DNA from: Nitrososphaerales archaeon
GTDB taxonomy: Archaea; Thermoproteota; Nitrososphaeria; Nitrososphaerales; JACPRH01
Assembly (NCBI GenBank): GCA_030745655.1
Contig: JASLOE010000006.1
Span: 1-39,864, forward strand
DNA: 39,864 nucleotides
Direction of reading: 5' to 3'
Of this stretch, positions 18,379 to 27,059 are shown one piece after another. The translations under genes and the position numbers were made by a program. A model generated the notes under the pieces. It was not told the origin of the DNA, searched no databases, and was given only the letters and a program-made list of their open reading frames with translations. Every line of letters starts with the position of its first letter. The first letter of the stretch is position 1.

Positions 18379-21111
18379 ATGAAGGAAAAGGATGTTCTAA
18401 AAGCAAAGTTTTCCAAGGACCCTAAACGATACTATGAAGTAGATTTATTCACTAGAGAAGGATTCATCAGAAAACAATGTTCTAATTGTGATAGATTCTT
18501 TTGGACACTTAATCATGACCGTGAAACCTGTCCTGAACCTCCTTGTCAACAATATGACTTTGTAGGTAATCCACCCACAAACAAAAGATTTGATTATGTA
18601 GATGCTTGGCGTAAAATTGAAAGTTTCTTTGTAAAGAAGGGACACACAAGCATTAAGCGCTACCCAGTAGTATGTAGGTGGAGACCTGACTTATTTTTTA
18701 CAGTGGCCTCAATTATAGCTTTTCAGCGGATTGAAGGGGGAGAGATTGTATTTGATATGCCAGCAAATCCATTGATAATCCCACAAACATGCCTACGTTT
18801 TAATGATATTCAGAACGTAGGAATTTCTGGCAAACATTATTCATCATTTGGAATGATAGGACAACATAGTATAATGGATGGTGAAGGTTATTGGAAGGAT
18901 AGATGTATAGACCTTGACTTTGAACTTTTGACAGGACCTTTTGGGATAAAACCAGAAGAGGTGATATTTACTGAAGATGTATGGGTGGGATTTGGTGCAT
19001 TTGGATATTCACTTGAATATAATGTGAGGGGTTTAGAACTTGGAAATGCAGTGTTTACAGAGTTCAAAGGTACACCAAGCAATTACAAGATAATGCAAGA
19101 TAAAGTGATAGATATGGGTGCAGGATTAGAACGTTTTGCTTGGATTACACAAGGAACCCCAACAAGTTATGACTCGGTATTTGGTCCAGTAATGAAAAAG
19201 TTGATTACAAGATCCAATATAGAATACGACAAAGAATTCTACTTAAAATACTCTCGAATAGCAGGGATGTTTAATATTGATGAAATGCCCGATATAGACG
19301 CTGCAAAAACTCATGCATCTAAAATCTTGAAAGTATCTAAGGAGGAGTTAACAAATCAGACCTCAAAATTAGAAGCACTCTACGCGTTGGCTGACCATGT
19401 AAGGACCCTGGTATTCGCTATATCAGATGGAGGCTTACCAAGTAATGTTGGAGGAGGATATAATTTAAGGGTGGTCCTTCGACGGGCGCTAAGTTTTCTA
19501 GATAAATTCAAATGGAATATTTCTCTAGAAGAAGTCGCCACATGGCACATAGATTATCTAAGAGAAATTTATCCTGAGCTAGAAGAACACCGTGATGAGA
19601 TTGCCACTATTCTTCATGTCGAGAAACAAAGGTACCAAAAAACAATGGAAAGGACGAACAAAATAGTTCACAATATAACAAAGAACAAAAAACCTCAAAG
19701 TATTGCTGAACTTATTCAATTATATGATTCTGAAGGAATAACACCAGACATGTTAAAGAAGCAAGGACTTCAGATAGAAATTCCCTCAGACTTCTACGCT
19801 AAAGTAACAGATCTGCATATGATGGATAAAGAAGATAAAGATAAGCCTAAGTTTGATATCGATAAATTACCCCCAACAAGGCTTCTATTCTATGAAAACC
19901 AACATCAATTTGAGTTTACTGGAACTATTATAAAAATAATTAATGATAAATACATCATTCTTGACCAAACAGCATTCTATCCAAGATCTGGAGGGCAAGA
20001 ACCTGATCATGGTTTCATTGGTAGCTCTGAAGTGTATGAAGTAGAAAAATATGGAAATGTGGTAATGCATAAAGTAAAGGAGAAACACCTTGTTGAAGGC
20101 CAGAAAATAAGATGCAAAGTAGATGAGAAAAGAAGGACAACACTTGCACGACACCATACTGCTACACATCTTGTTAATGGAGCAGCCCAAAAGATACTTG
20201 GCTCATGGGTATGGCAACATTCAGCCTACAAAGATATCGACAAAGCAAGATTAGATATAACCCATTTTGCACACCTTACAGATATTGAAATCGCAAAAAT
20301 TGAATCTTTAGCTAACAGCGCTATCAGATTAAACTTACCTGTAAAAACTGAATTGCTTACACGCAGCAATGCGGAACAAAAGTATGGGTTCAGGTTATAT
20401 CAAGGGGGTGTGGTACCGACTAGAGAATTGAGAGTATTGAATATTTCAGGCTGGGATATAGAAGCGTGTGGAGGAACTCACACATCCATGACTGGAGACA
20501 TAGGCATCATTAAAATATTGAAGAGTGAGCGGATACAAGATGGAATTGAAAGAATAGAGTTTGTTGGTGGTGAACCAGCTCTCGAACATACTCAACAACG
20601 TGATGATACACTAAAAAAATTGTCTGAGATTGTTGAAAGCCCACAAGATAAAGTTGTAAAAGTAGTTACTGATCTAAAAAAGACTAATGATATATTGAAG
20701 AAAAAGCAGAAGCAACTAACCAAAGAACTAGCATATTTTCAGATTCCAGTTATATTGAAGAAAGCTACGAAAATAAATGATCTTAAAATGTATCTTTCAA
20801 CAAAAGAAGGAATTGGAGAGGAATATCATATATTGGTAGGTGATAAAGCGATTTCTACTCAACCAAACTTAATTTATTGTGGGATAACTCTACTAGAGAA
20901 AAGTGTTAGAATTTTCATCTTTAGCGGTGATGAAGCTCAAAAGAATGGAATAAAGGCTAATGAGATTGTTAAAGATATTGCATCTACACTTAATGGTTCC
21001 GGAGGTGGAAATTCCAGATTTGGTCAGGGAGGAGGTAGTAGAATTAACAATATAACTAAACTAGAAGATTCCTTGAAAAACATCATATTGTCACATTTAA
21101 AGAGAGAATAA
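18379..21111 (+). CDS. alaS: Alanyl-tRNA synthetase (archaeal type)
   Basis: QCSNCDRFFWTLNHDRETCPEPPCQQYDFVG; RHHTATHLVNGAAQKILG; GWDIEACGGTHTSMTGDIG. Confidence 0.96.
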   Translation: MKEKDVLKAKFSKDPKRYYEVDLFTREGFIRKQCSNCDRFFWTLNHDRETCPEPPCQQYDFVGNPPTNKRFDYVDAWRKIESFFVKKGHTSIKRYPVVCRWRPDLFFTVASIIAFQRIEGGEIVFDMPANPLIIPQTCLRFNDIQNVGISGKHYSSFGMIGQHSIMDGEGYWKDRCIDLDFELLTGPFGIKPEEVIFTEDVWVGFGAFGYSLEYNVRGLELGNAVFTEFKGTPSNYKIMQDKVIDMGAGLERFAWITQGTPTSYDSVFGPVMKKLITRSNIEYDKEFYLKYSRIAGMFNIDEMPDIDAAKTHASKILKVSKEELTNQTSKLEALYALADHVRTLVFAISDGGLPSNVGGGYNLRVVLRRALSFLDKFKWNISLEEVATWHIDYLREIYPELEEHRDEIATILHVEKQRYQKTMERTNKIVHNITKNKKPQSIAELIQLYDSEGITPDMLKKQGLQIEIPSDFYAKVTDLHMMDKEDKDKPKFDIDKLPPTRLLFYENQHQFEFTGTIIKIINDKYIILDQTAFYPRSGGQEPDHGFIGSSEVYEVEKYGNVVMHKVKEKHLVEGQKIRCKVDEKRRTTLARHHTATHLVNGAAQKILGSWVWQHSAYKDIDKARLDITHFAHLTDIEIAKIESLANSAIRLNLPVKTELLTRSNAEQKYGFRLYQGGVVPTRELRVLNISGWDIEACGGTHTSMTGDIGIIKILKSERIQDGIERIEFVGGEPALEHTQQRDDTLKKLSEIVESPQDKVVKVVTDLKKTNDILKKKQKQLTKELAYFQIPVILKKATKINDLKMYLSTKEGIGEEYHILVGDKAISTQPNLIYCGITLLEKSVRIFIFSGDEAQKNGIKANEIVKDIASTLNGSGGGNSRFGQGGGSRINNITKLEDSLKNIILSHLKRE

Positions 21112-21113
21112 CT

Positions 21114-24026
21114 TTGGATTGGGATGCAATACAGCAAAAGTGGAATGAAAGATGGTGTAAGGATCAAATATTTGAAACCGATCCTGTACCAGGAAAACCC
21201 AAATATTTCATTACTGTAGCATACCCATACCCTAACTCACCTCAACACATAGGACATGGGCGAACTTATACTCTGACAGATGTTTATGCGCGATATAAAC
21301 GGATGAATGGTTTTCAAGTTCTGTTTCCCATGGCTTTTCATTATACTGGAACCCCAATTCTTGCAATGTCAAAGAGAATTGCTGAGGGAGATAAAGAACT
21401 GATAGATACGTTTAAGAAAATATACAAAATTAATCCAGAAATAATTCCAACTTTAATTGAACCAATAAAGATAGCCAAATATTTTCACGAAGAAATAAAA
21501 GCAGGTATGAAAGAAATAGGCTATTCAATAGACTGGAGACGAGAATTCACTACCATCGACCCTCAATACAGTGCCTTTATTCATTGGCAATTCAACAAAC
21601 TCAGAAAAAAAGGATTGATTATCCGTGGAAGCCACCCTGTAGGTTGGTGTCCAAAAGATAGAAACCCCGTTGGACAACACGATACTTTAGGAGATGTGGA
21701 ACCAGAAATAGGTGAGTACACACTTATTATGTTTAAACTAATGGAATATCGCATCCCGACAGCTACACTTAGGCCTGAAACTGTATTTGGTGTTACAAAT
21801 ATCTGGATAAATCCAGAAGCAACATATGTAAAAGCTACCGTGGATGGTGAATTATGGATATTAAGTCAAGAAACAGTTGAAAAATTGCAGCACATTTCAA
21901 TGAAAATAACTGTGAAAGAAAAAATGAAAGGGTCAGATCTTATTGGAAAGGAAGTCGAAAATCCATTAACAAAGACCAAAGTATCTGTATTACCAGCATC
22001 ATTTGTAGACCCAAGAAATGGAACCGGTGTTGTCATGTCTGTTCCAGCTCATGCACCATATGACTTTCAAGCATTGAAGGATTTAGGAAATAGACCTGAG
22101 ATATTACTGAAGTACAAATTGAAGAATGAACTTATCCACTCTATCAAAATACCGGTAATTGTTACTTCAGATGGATATTCAGAGATTCCATCAGAGCAGA
22201 TTATCAAGAAGATGAAGATAAACAATCAAAATGATCCAAAACTCGAAGACGCTACATCAAGTTTGTATAAACATGAATTTCATATAGGTAAAATGGCAGA
22301 AAGGACAGGAAAATTTAGAGGAATGTCAATTTCGATTGCCCGAGACAAAGTAAAGGATCACATTCTGTCTGCCGGAAATGGAAAGGTAATCTATGAAATA
22401 TTGAATAGACCAATAAAATGTAGATGTGGAACAGAATGTTTGGTTAAGATATTTGAGAAACAGTGGTTCATAAACTATGGTGAATCTAAATGGAAAGATC
22501 TTGCAAGAAAATGTATTGACAAAATAGAGATCATACCTGAAGATATCCGACCAGAATTTGATTATACTATTGGTTGGTTGAAGAGAAAGGCATGCGCAAG
22601 AAAATCAGGTCTTGGAACCAAACTTCCATGGGATGAAGAATGGGTAATTGAGAGTTTATCTGATTCTGTTATTTATATGTCCTACTACCTAATCTCAAAG
22701 TATGTAAATGAACACAAGTTACTGGAAGACCAGCTTACCGACAAGGTGTTCGATTACATTCTTCTTGGAGAAGGAGACCTCAATGAGGTGTCCCAAAATA
22801 GTAGGATTAACAATAAGATCTTAAAGAAAATGCGAGAAGAGTTTGAATATTTCTATCCAGTTGATAGTAGACATTCAGGTCGGGATCTAATACCTAATCA
22901 TCTTACATTTTTCATTTTCAATCATTCAGCCATTTTCCAAGAGGAAAATTGGCCAAGGCAAATAGTGGTTAATGGAAGCGTTTTGATGGGTGGAAAGAAG
23001 ATGTCTAAATCATTCGGAAATATTATTCCACTTAGAGAAGCTGTAAAAACCTACGGAGCAGACCCATTAAGGCTCGCTATACTCGCAACCGCTGAGTTAT
23101 TGCAAGACGCAGATATTAGTCTGAATCTTGTAAAATCTTTCAACGAGAGACTTGAAAGACTTTATGGAACGATTGTCTGGGCAATAGAGAAACGGGGGCA
23201 TCTAGATAAAAAAGAGTTTAGGGTAGAAGACAGGTGGATGCTTAGTAGGCTTCAGATGATAATCAAGCAATCTACTGAGGCATTGGAAAAACTTCGTTGC
23301 CGTGAGGCTATTCATAATATTATCTACCTTGCTGATCAAGATGTCCAGTGGTATCTTCGTCGAACCAAAGTCAATTTGGATAAAGAAAGAACAGAAATTA
23401 TTACAGCAGTGGTCTACGAAGTGATACAAACTCGAATAAGACTTCTTGCACCATTAGCACCTTTTATCTCAGAAGAGATATGGGAACTTATGGGAAATGG
23501 AGACAGTATATCATCAGCTACCTGGCCAAAACTAGAAAATTCCAAGATCGATGTAGAAGCTGAAGATGGAGAAGAGTTGATTAAGAATCTGTTAGAAGAT
23601 ACTCTAAACATAATCAGAGTTACTAATATCAAACCGAAAAAAGTGACATATTACACATCTTCAAAGTGGAAATGGGGCGTATATCAAGAAATGTTACATC
23701 TAGCGGATATTGATTCATTGGACATGCGATCATTAATGAATCATATTATGAAGAAAAAAGAAATGAAAGAAAGAGCGAAAGAGATTTCATTATTCACCAA
23801 GAAGCTGATTAAAGAAGTTAGAACAGTTCCAATTGATATGCGCAGGAGAAGATTAAAAACAAAAATCCTTAATGAATTCACTATCTTGAAGACAGCAACG
23901 GATTTTCTAGAAAATGAATTTGAAGCTAAAGTTTCTGTTTTTAGCGAAGATGATCCAGACAAATATGATCCAAAAGCAAGGTCAAGTCAATCAAAACCAT
24001 TTAGACCAGCCATATTTATTGAATAG
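21114..24026 (+). CDS. leuS: Leucyl-tRNA synthetase (archaeal type), TTG start
   Basis: AYPYPNSPQHIGHGRTYTLTDVYARYKRM (HIGH); GGKKMSKSFGNIIPLREAV (KMSKS). Confidence 0.96.
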   Translation: MDWDAIQQKWNERWCKDQIFETDPVPGKPKYFITVAYPYPNSPQHIGHGRTYTLTDVYARYKRMNGFQVLFPMAFHYTGTPILAMSKRIAEGDKELIDTFKKIYKINPEIIPTLIEPIKIAKYFHEEIKAGMKEIGYSIDWRREFTTIDPQYSAFIHWQFNKLRKKGLIIRGSHPVGWCPKDRNPVGQHDTLGDVEPEIGEYTLIMFKLMEYRIPTATLRPETVFGVTNIWINPEATYVKATVDGELWILSQETVEKLQHISMKITVKEKMKGSDLIGKEVENPLTKTKVSVLPASFVDPRNGTGVVMSVPAHAPYDFQALKDLGNRPEILLKYKLKNELIHSIKIPVIVTSDGYSEIPSEQIIKKMKINNQNDPKLEDATSSLYKHEFHIGKMAERTGKFRGMSISIARDKVKDHILSAGNGKVIYEILNRPIKCRCGTECLVKIFEKQWFINYGESKWKDLARKCIDKIEIIPEDIRPEFDYTIGWLKRKACARKSGLGTKLPWDEEWVIESLSDSVIYMSYYLISKYVNEHKLLEDQLTDKVFDYILLGEGDLNEVSQNSRINNKILKKMREEFEYFYPVDSRHSGRDLIPNHLTFFIFNHSAIFQEENWPRQIVVNGSVLMGGKKMSKSFGNIIPLREAVKTYGADPLRLAILATAELLQDADISLNLVKSFNERLERLYGTIVWAIEKRGHLDKKEFRVEDRWMLSRLQMIIKQSTEALEKLRCREAIHNIIYLADQDVQWYLRRTKVNLDKERTEIITAVVYEVIQTRIRLLAPLAPFISEEIWELMGNGDSISSATWPKLENSKIDVEAEDGEELIKNLLEDTLNIIRVTNIKPKKVTYYTSSKWKWGVYQEMLHLADIDSLDMRSLMNHIMKKKEMKERAKEISLFTKKLIKEVRTVPIDMRRRRLKTKILNEFTILKTATDFLENEFEAKVSVFSEDDPDKYDPKARSSQSKPFRPAIFIE

Positions 24027-24069
24027 AAATAGTATAGTTAGAAATATATTTATATTCCCATTTAGTCAT

Positions 24070-24081
24070 TCCTAATTAGGA
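24070..24081. promoter_or_regulatory. Core of candidate operator palindrome TCCTAATTAGGA; outer arms TTAGT (24062-24066) and ACTAA (24085-24089)
   Basis: TTAGT-cat-TCCTAATTAGGA-gaa-ACTAA is a symmetric 28-bp two-part palindrome just downstream of an AT-rich TATA-like segment (24041-24054) and before the DtxR-like gene. Confidence 0.6.
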
Positions 24082-24097
24082 GAAACTAATTCATTAA

Positions 24098-24562
24098 GTG
24101 ATTATGATGGAGTTTTCTGGTTGCAGCCTTCTTTATGTTGATCCTGTAGATTCTGAGAACAAAGAAGAGTATCTTGAAGCTGTTTGGATAATCGGAGAAA
24201 CTGGTGAATCTCCAGTAAGAATATCATCTATTTCACAAAAATTGAAGATAACACCACCTAGTGCTGTTCAGATGCTTAAGAAATTAGAAAAAGAAGGATG
24301 TATAAATTACAAAAATCGTGAAGGAGTAACTTTAACTAGAAAAGGTAGGATAATTGGTCAACGGATGGTTAGAAACGGTATGCTTATTGAAAGTCTTATG
24401 GTTAAATCTTTGGGAATAGAAATTGATTCCAAAGTAGCTTGTGGAATAGAACATCATATGACAGATGAATTTGCTAATGCTCTTTGTTCCTTGATGAAAC
24501 ATCCTATAAAATGTCCACATGGAAACTTAATTCCAAAAGGTAATTGTTGTAATAAAAATTAA
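24098..24562 (+). CDS. DtxR/MntR-family metal-dependent transcriptional regulator, GTG or nearby ATG start
   Basis: SENKEEYLEAVWIIGETGESPVRISSISQKLKITPPSAVQMLKKLEKEGCINYKNREGVTLTRKGRIIGQRMVRNGMLIESLMVKSLGIE...ACGIEHHMTDEFANAL; wHTH plus metal-binding dimerisation helix. Confidence 0.9.
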   Translation: MIMMEFSGCSLLYVDPVDSENKEEYLEAVWIIGETGESPVRISSISQKLKITPPSAVQMLKKLEKEGCINYKNREGVTLTRKGRIIGQRMVRNGMLIESLMVKSLGIEIDSKVACGIEHHMTDEFANALCSLMKHPIKCPHGNLIPKGNCCNKN

Positions 24563-24566
24563 TCTG

Positions 24567-24650
24567 AGCCTCGAGTGGGGATTGAACCCACGATCTCCTG
24601 CTTACTCGATGGTTTACGAGGCAAGCGCTTTACCACTAAGCTATCGAGGC
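24567..24650 (-). tRNA. tRNA-Thr(CGU) with 12-nt intron at 37/38 (intron about 24603-24614)
   Basis: Reverse complement GCCTCGA-TA-GCTTAGTGGTAAAGCG-CTTGC-CTCGTA[AACCATCGAGTA]A-GCAGG-AGATC-GTGGG-TTCAATC-CCCAC-TCGAGGC-T. Acceptor 7/7, T-stem 5/5, anticodon CGT, U73. CTCG/CGAG pair flanks the intron (bulge-helix-loop). Confidence 0.9.
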
Positions 24651-24744
24651 ACGAATAGGTGCTATAAACTTAGATTGTTTATCTTTTTCCATATTAATTA
24701 TGTGAATCATAAAAAAATAAACAAAAAAGTTTATTGTGAAAAAT

Positions 24745-24858
24745 ATGAGTAAAACAGAAAAGAATTTGCGGAAAGCCTTCGCAGGAGAAGAAACCAAAAT
24801 CATTAACTGCCTTTACTTCACTGTTATCCACATGATTTTTATTTATTTACAACTATAA
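24745..24858 (+). pseudogene. Possible rubrerythrin N-terminal relic (37-aa ORF)
   Basis: MSKTEKNLRKAFAGEETKIINCLYFTVIHMIFIYLQL*; the first 15 residues resemble rubrerythrin starts (M.KTEENLKKAFAGE), the rest does not. Confidence 0.45.
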
Positions 24859-24953
24859 AAAAATTGTAAGATTAACAAGAGAATTTTCTTCAAGGACTCG
24901 TAATATTTTTATATACTTATAATCAAGCACAAAGCAATATCTAGTGAGTATAA

Positions 24954-25373
24954 TTGGCAATAGATGAAGAATTTTATAAGAATTTAAAACCTGTTGAGAA
25001 GCATAATGACCACATCGTTTGGGGACCTGGGAAAATTGGTGCAGGAGGAGAAGATCCAAATGTGAAAGCAGCTTATGAAGCAGCTGGAAAGAAAATAGAG
25101 CCGTTAGGAATACATGGAACATATGTTGCTGTGGATTTTGATGATTGTGAAGGTGAAGGTACGTGTCTGACAACATGTCCAACAACCGTCTTTGAATGGT
25201 GGATGAACCCAGGAAATAGTGGGCAAGATGATAGATTAGATTATAGAGACAAGTCTGATCCTACAAGAGAAGCTGATTGCATTTTCTGCATGGCATGTGT
25301 AACAGCTTGTCCAACACAAGCGATAAAAGTGGATGAGTCACTAGTAGACGTTCACAATAATACGAATCTTTAA
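24954..25373 (+). CDS. Ferredoxin with N-terminal extension (zinc-ferredoxin-like), TTG start
   Basis: DCEGEGTCLTTCPTTVFEWW...CIFCMACVTACPTQAIKV cluster motifs with a loop between them; TATA-like tttttatatactta at about 24906-24919. Confidence 0.9.
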   Translation: MAIDEEFYKNLKPVEKHNDHIVWGPGKIGAGGEDPNVKAAYEAAGKKIEPLGIHGTYVAVDFDDCEGEGTCLTTCPTTVFEWWMNPGNSGQDDRLDYRDKSDPTREADCIFCMACVTACPTQAIKVDESLVDVHNNTNL

Positions 25374-25619
25374 TTTAAGATACCGTAAATATTCGTATAA
25401 TCATTACTCCTAGATTTAGTGAAAGATTCAAGAATAATACTATTGTATAATCTAGATTAAAAATCTTCGATTTGATATTTATAAAAAAGTTTCTTTAGGA
25501 TCTCATAATGTAATACAGTATGATTAAGAGAAAATTTTCATTTATCTTGAATAGAAAAACAATAATTATTCGTAATTATTCTGAAGAATAAGAGTTATTG
25601 ACTTAAAGTAGACTGATAT

Positions 25620-25754
25620 TGGTAGCCCGGGCCAGATTCGAACTGGCGTCACCGGCTCTCTTCCAATTATTGGCCAAAGGCCGATATTCAAGAGGTTTCT
25701 CACCTGTGCTTGACCACTACATTCGGTAGAGAAATATTTCTCTTCCACCGGGCT
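25620..25754 (-). tRNA. tRNA-Gln(UUG) with three introns and encoded CCA; introns about 25722-25744 (23 nt), 25687-25706 (20 nt), 25658-25673 (16 nt)
   Basis: Removing the three segments gives AGCCCGG-TG-GTGT-AGTGGTCAA-GCAT-A-TCGGC-CTTTGGA-GCCGG-TGAC-GCCAG-TTCGAAT-CTGGC-CCGGGCT-A-CCA, a complete 76-nt tRNA. Each junction lies in a 3-nt bulge/4-bp helix/3-nt bulge context. Confidence 0.88.
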
Positions 25755-25928
25755 AAACCGGAACCGGGCTACCTTTAGCTAATGGTTAACAACGATTAAA
25801 TCTTTCTAGATTACAAAATAAATCAAACTTAATACCTAGATTTATTGAAAAAAAGTCAACATAATAAAACTACATTGTACGCTTGTCATAGTTTATAAAA
25901 TAGAGAAATAAACAATTCACATATTTAG

Positions 25929-25951
25929 AAGACATTAAGAAAGAATGTCTT
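25929..25951. repeat. Perfect 8-bp inverted repeat with 7-nt spacer
   Basis: AAGACATT-aagaaag-AATGTCTT upstream of the DUF454 gene. Confidence 0.6.
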
Positions 25952-26046
25952 GATGAGAATTTATTAGATTCTACCATATTTTTATAGAAAACAGCTTTTT
26001 AGGAAGATACAAAATTATATACCTGATAGTGTAGGAGAAAATTCCC

Positions 26047-26433
26047 TTGCAAGAACATAAGTCTAATAAATTCATGAGAGGAGTTTTAATTGTTGCGGGA
26101 ACTTTTTTCTTAGGATTAGGGGTCCTCGGGATAATACTGCCAATTCTGCCTACGACTCCTTTTCTTTTACTTTCTGCTGCTTGTTATTCTAGAGGTTCAA
26201 ACAGATTTTACAAATGGTTAATAGGAAATCGATGGTTTGGAAAATATATTAGTGATTATCGATCAGGAAAAGGGATACCAATAAGAGCTAAAATAATTGC
26301 CGTCATAACGCTTTGGGCCACAATATTATTTACGGTATTCACCATCGTCACCCACCCAATTTTAAGATTAATCCTTTTCATAATAGCTATCTCAGTAACA
26401 ATTCATCTGTTAATGACCAAGAATGCAAAGTAA
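26047..26433 (+). CDS. DUF454/YbaN-family inner membrane protein, TTG start
   Basis: GVLIVAGTFFLGLGVLGIILPILPTTPFLLLSAACYSRGSNRFYKWLIGNRWFGKYISDYRSGKGIPIRAK; DUF454 pattern, multiple TM segments. Confidence 0.92.
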   Translation: MQEHKSNKFMRGVLIVAGTFFLGLGVLGIILPILPTTPFLLLSAACYSRGSNRFYKWLIGNRWFGKYISDYRSGKGIPIRAKIIAVITLWATILFTVFTIVTHPILRLILFIIAISVTIHLLMTKNAK

Positions 26434-26610
26434 TAACTTTACATTTTTTAGAATGATTAGATGGAGAATTGATTTAACAAATCATTGTTAGTGAATAAAC
26501 AAATAAAAAAGATAATCTCTTTCTGATAAATAAATTGAAAAATATAGAAATAATAAAGCAAAGACCGATAATACAAAAAAGAGAAATAGGTCGAAACTTT
26601 GTCTTTGGTT

Positions 26611-26739
26611 ATGCCAGAAATTATGAATGAAATCTGCTCAAAACATAAGATTAAGATGAATCCTTCAGGTGAAGGGTCATTTGAATGTCCAGTATGTACA
26701 AAGTTAAGTCAACGCACCTTCAAAAGAAGAGGCAGATAA
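26611..26739 (+). CDS. Small 42-aa protein with possible zinc-binding residues
   Basis: Manual translation MPEIMNEICSKHKIKMNPSGEGSFECPVCTKLSQRTFKRRGR*; CxxH...CxxC spacing; not in supplied ORF track. Confidence 0.5.
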   Translation: MPEIMNEICSKHKIKMNPSGEGSFECPVCTKLSQRTFKRRGR

Positions 26740-26861
26740 TCCAATAGTGTTGAATAAAAGAATAGTCTTAAGGTTGTATTAAACTAAGTTGTCTAAACAT
26801 TATTTTATGAAAATGCTTTTATCATAATTTCTTACTTTCAATAATATCTTTTTTCAATATT

Positions 26862-26933
26862 GGGCCGGTAGTTCAGTGGTAGAATATCCGACTTGCACTC
26901 GGAAGGTCGGGGGTTCAAATCCCCCCCGGTCCA
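26862..26933 (+). tRNA. tRNA-Ala(UGC), intronless
   Basis: GGGCCGG-TA-GTTCAGTGGTAGAAT-A-TCCGA-CTTGCAC-TCGGA-AGGTC-GGGGG-TTCAAAT-CCCCC-CCGGTCC-A; G3:U70 alanine identity pair present. Confidence 0.96.
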
Positions 26934-27059
26934 CTTACCCTATAAATTATATTCTAAAGCATTTTAGATTCAAGCAGCATTCTTTCTTTGCACTTGAAAA
27001 AAACAGTCTACATAATCCAAGTTTATGGAACAAATGAATACAATATTTTTTGGTAATTT

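Noticed and set aside
24853-25185. 110-aa minus-strand His/Leu-rich ORF
   Set aside because: Antisense to the ferredoxin gene; no coherent domain.
25566-25748. 60-aa minus-strand ORF MEEKYFSTECSGQAQVRNLLNIGLWPIIGREPVTPVRIWPGLPISVYFKSITLILQNNYE
   Set aside because: It overlaps almost entirely with the intron-containing tRNA-Gln on the same strand, so it is a translation artefact.
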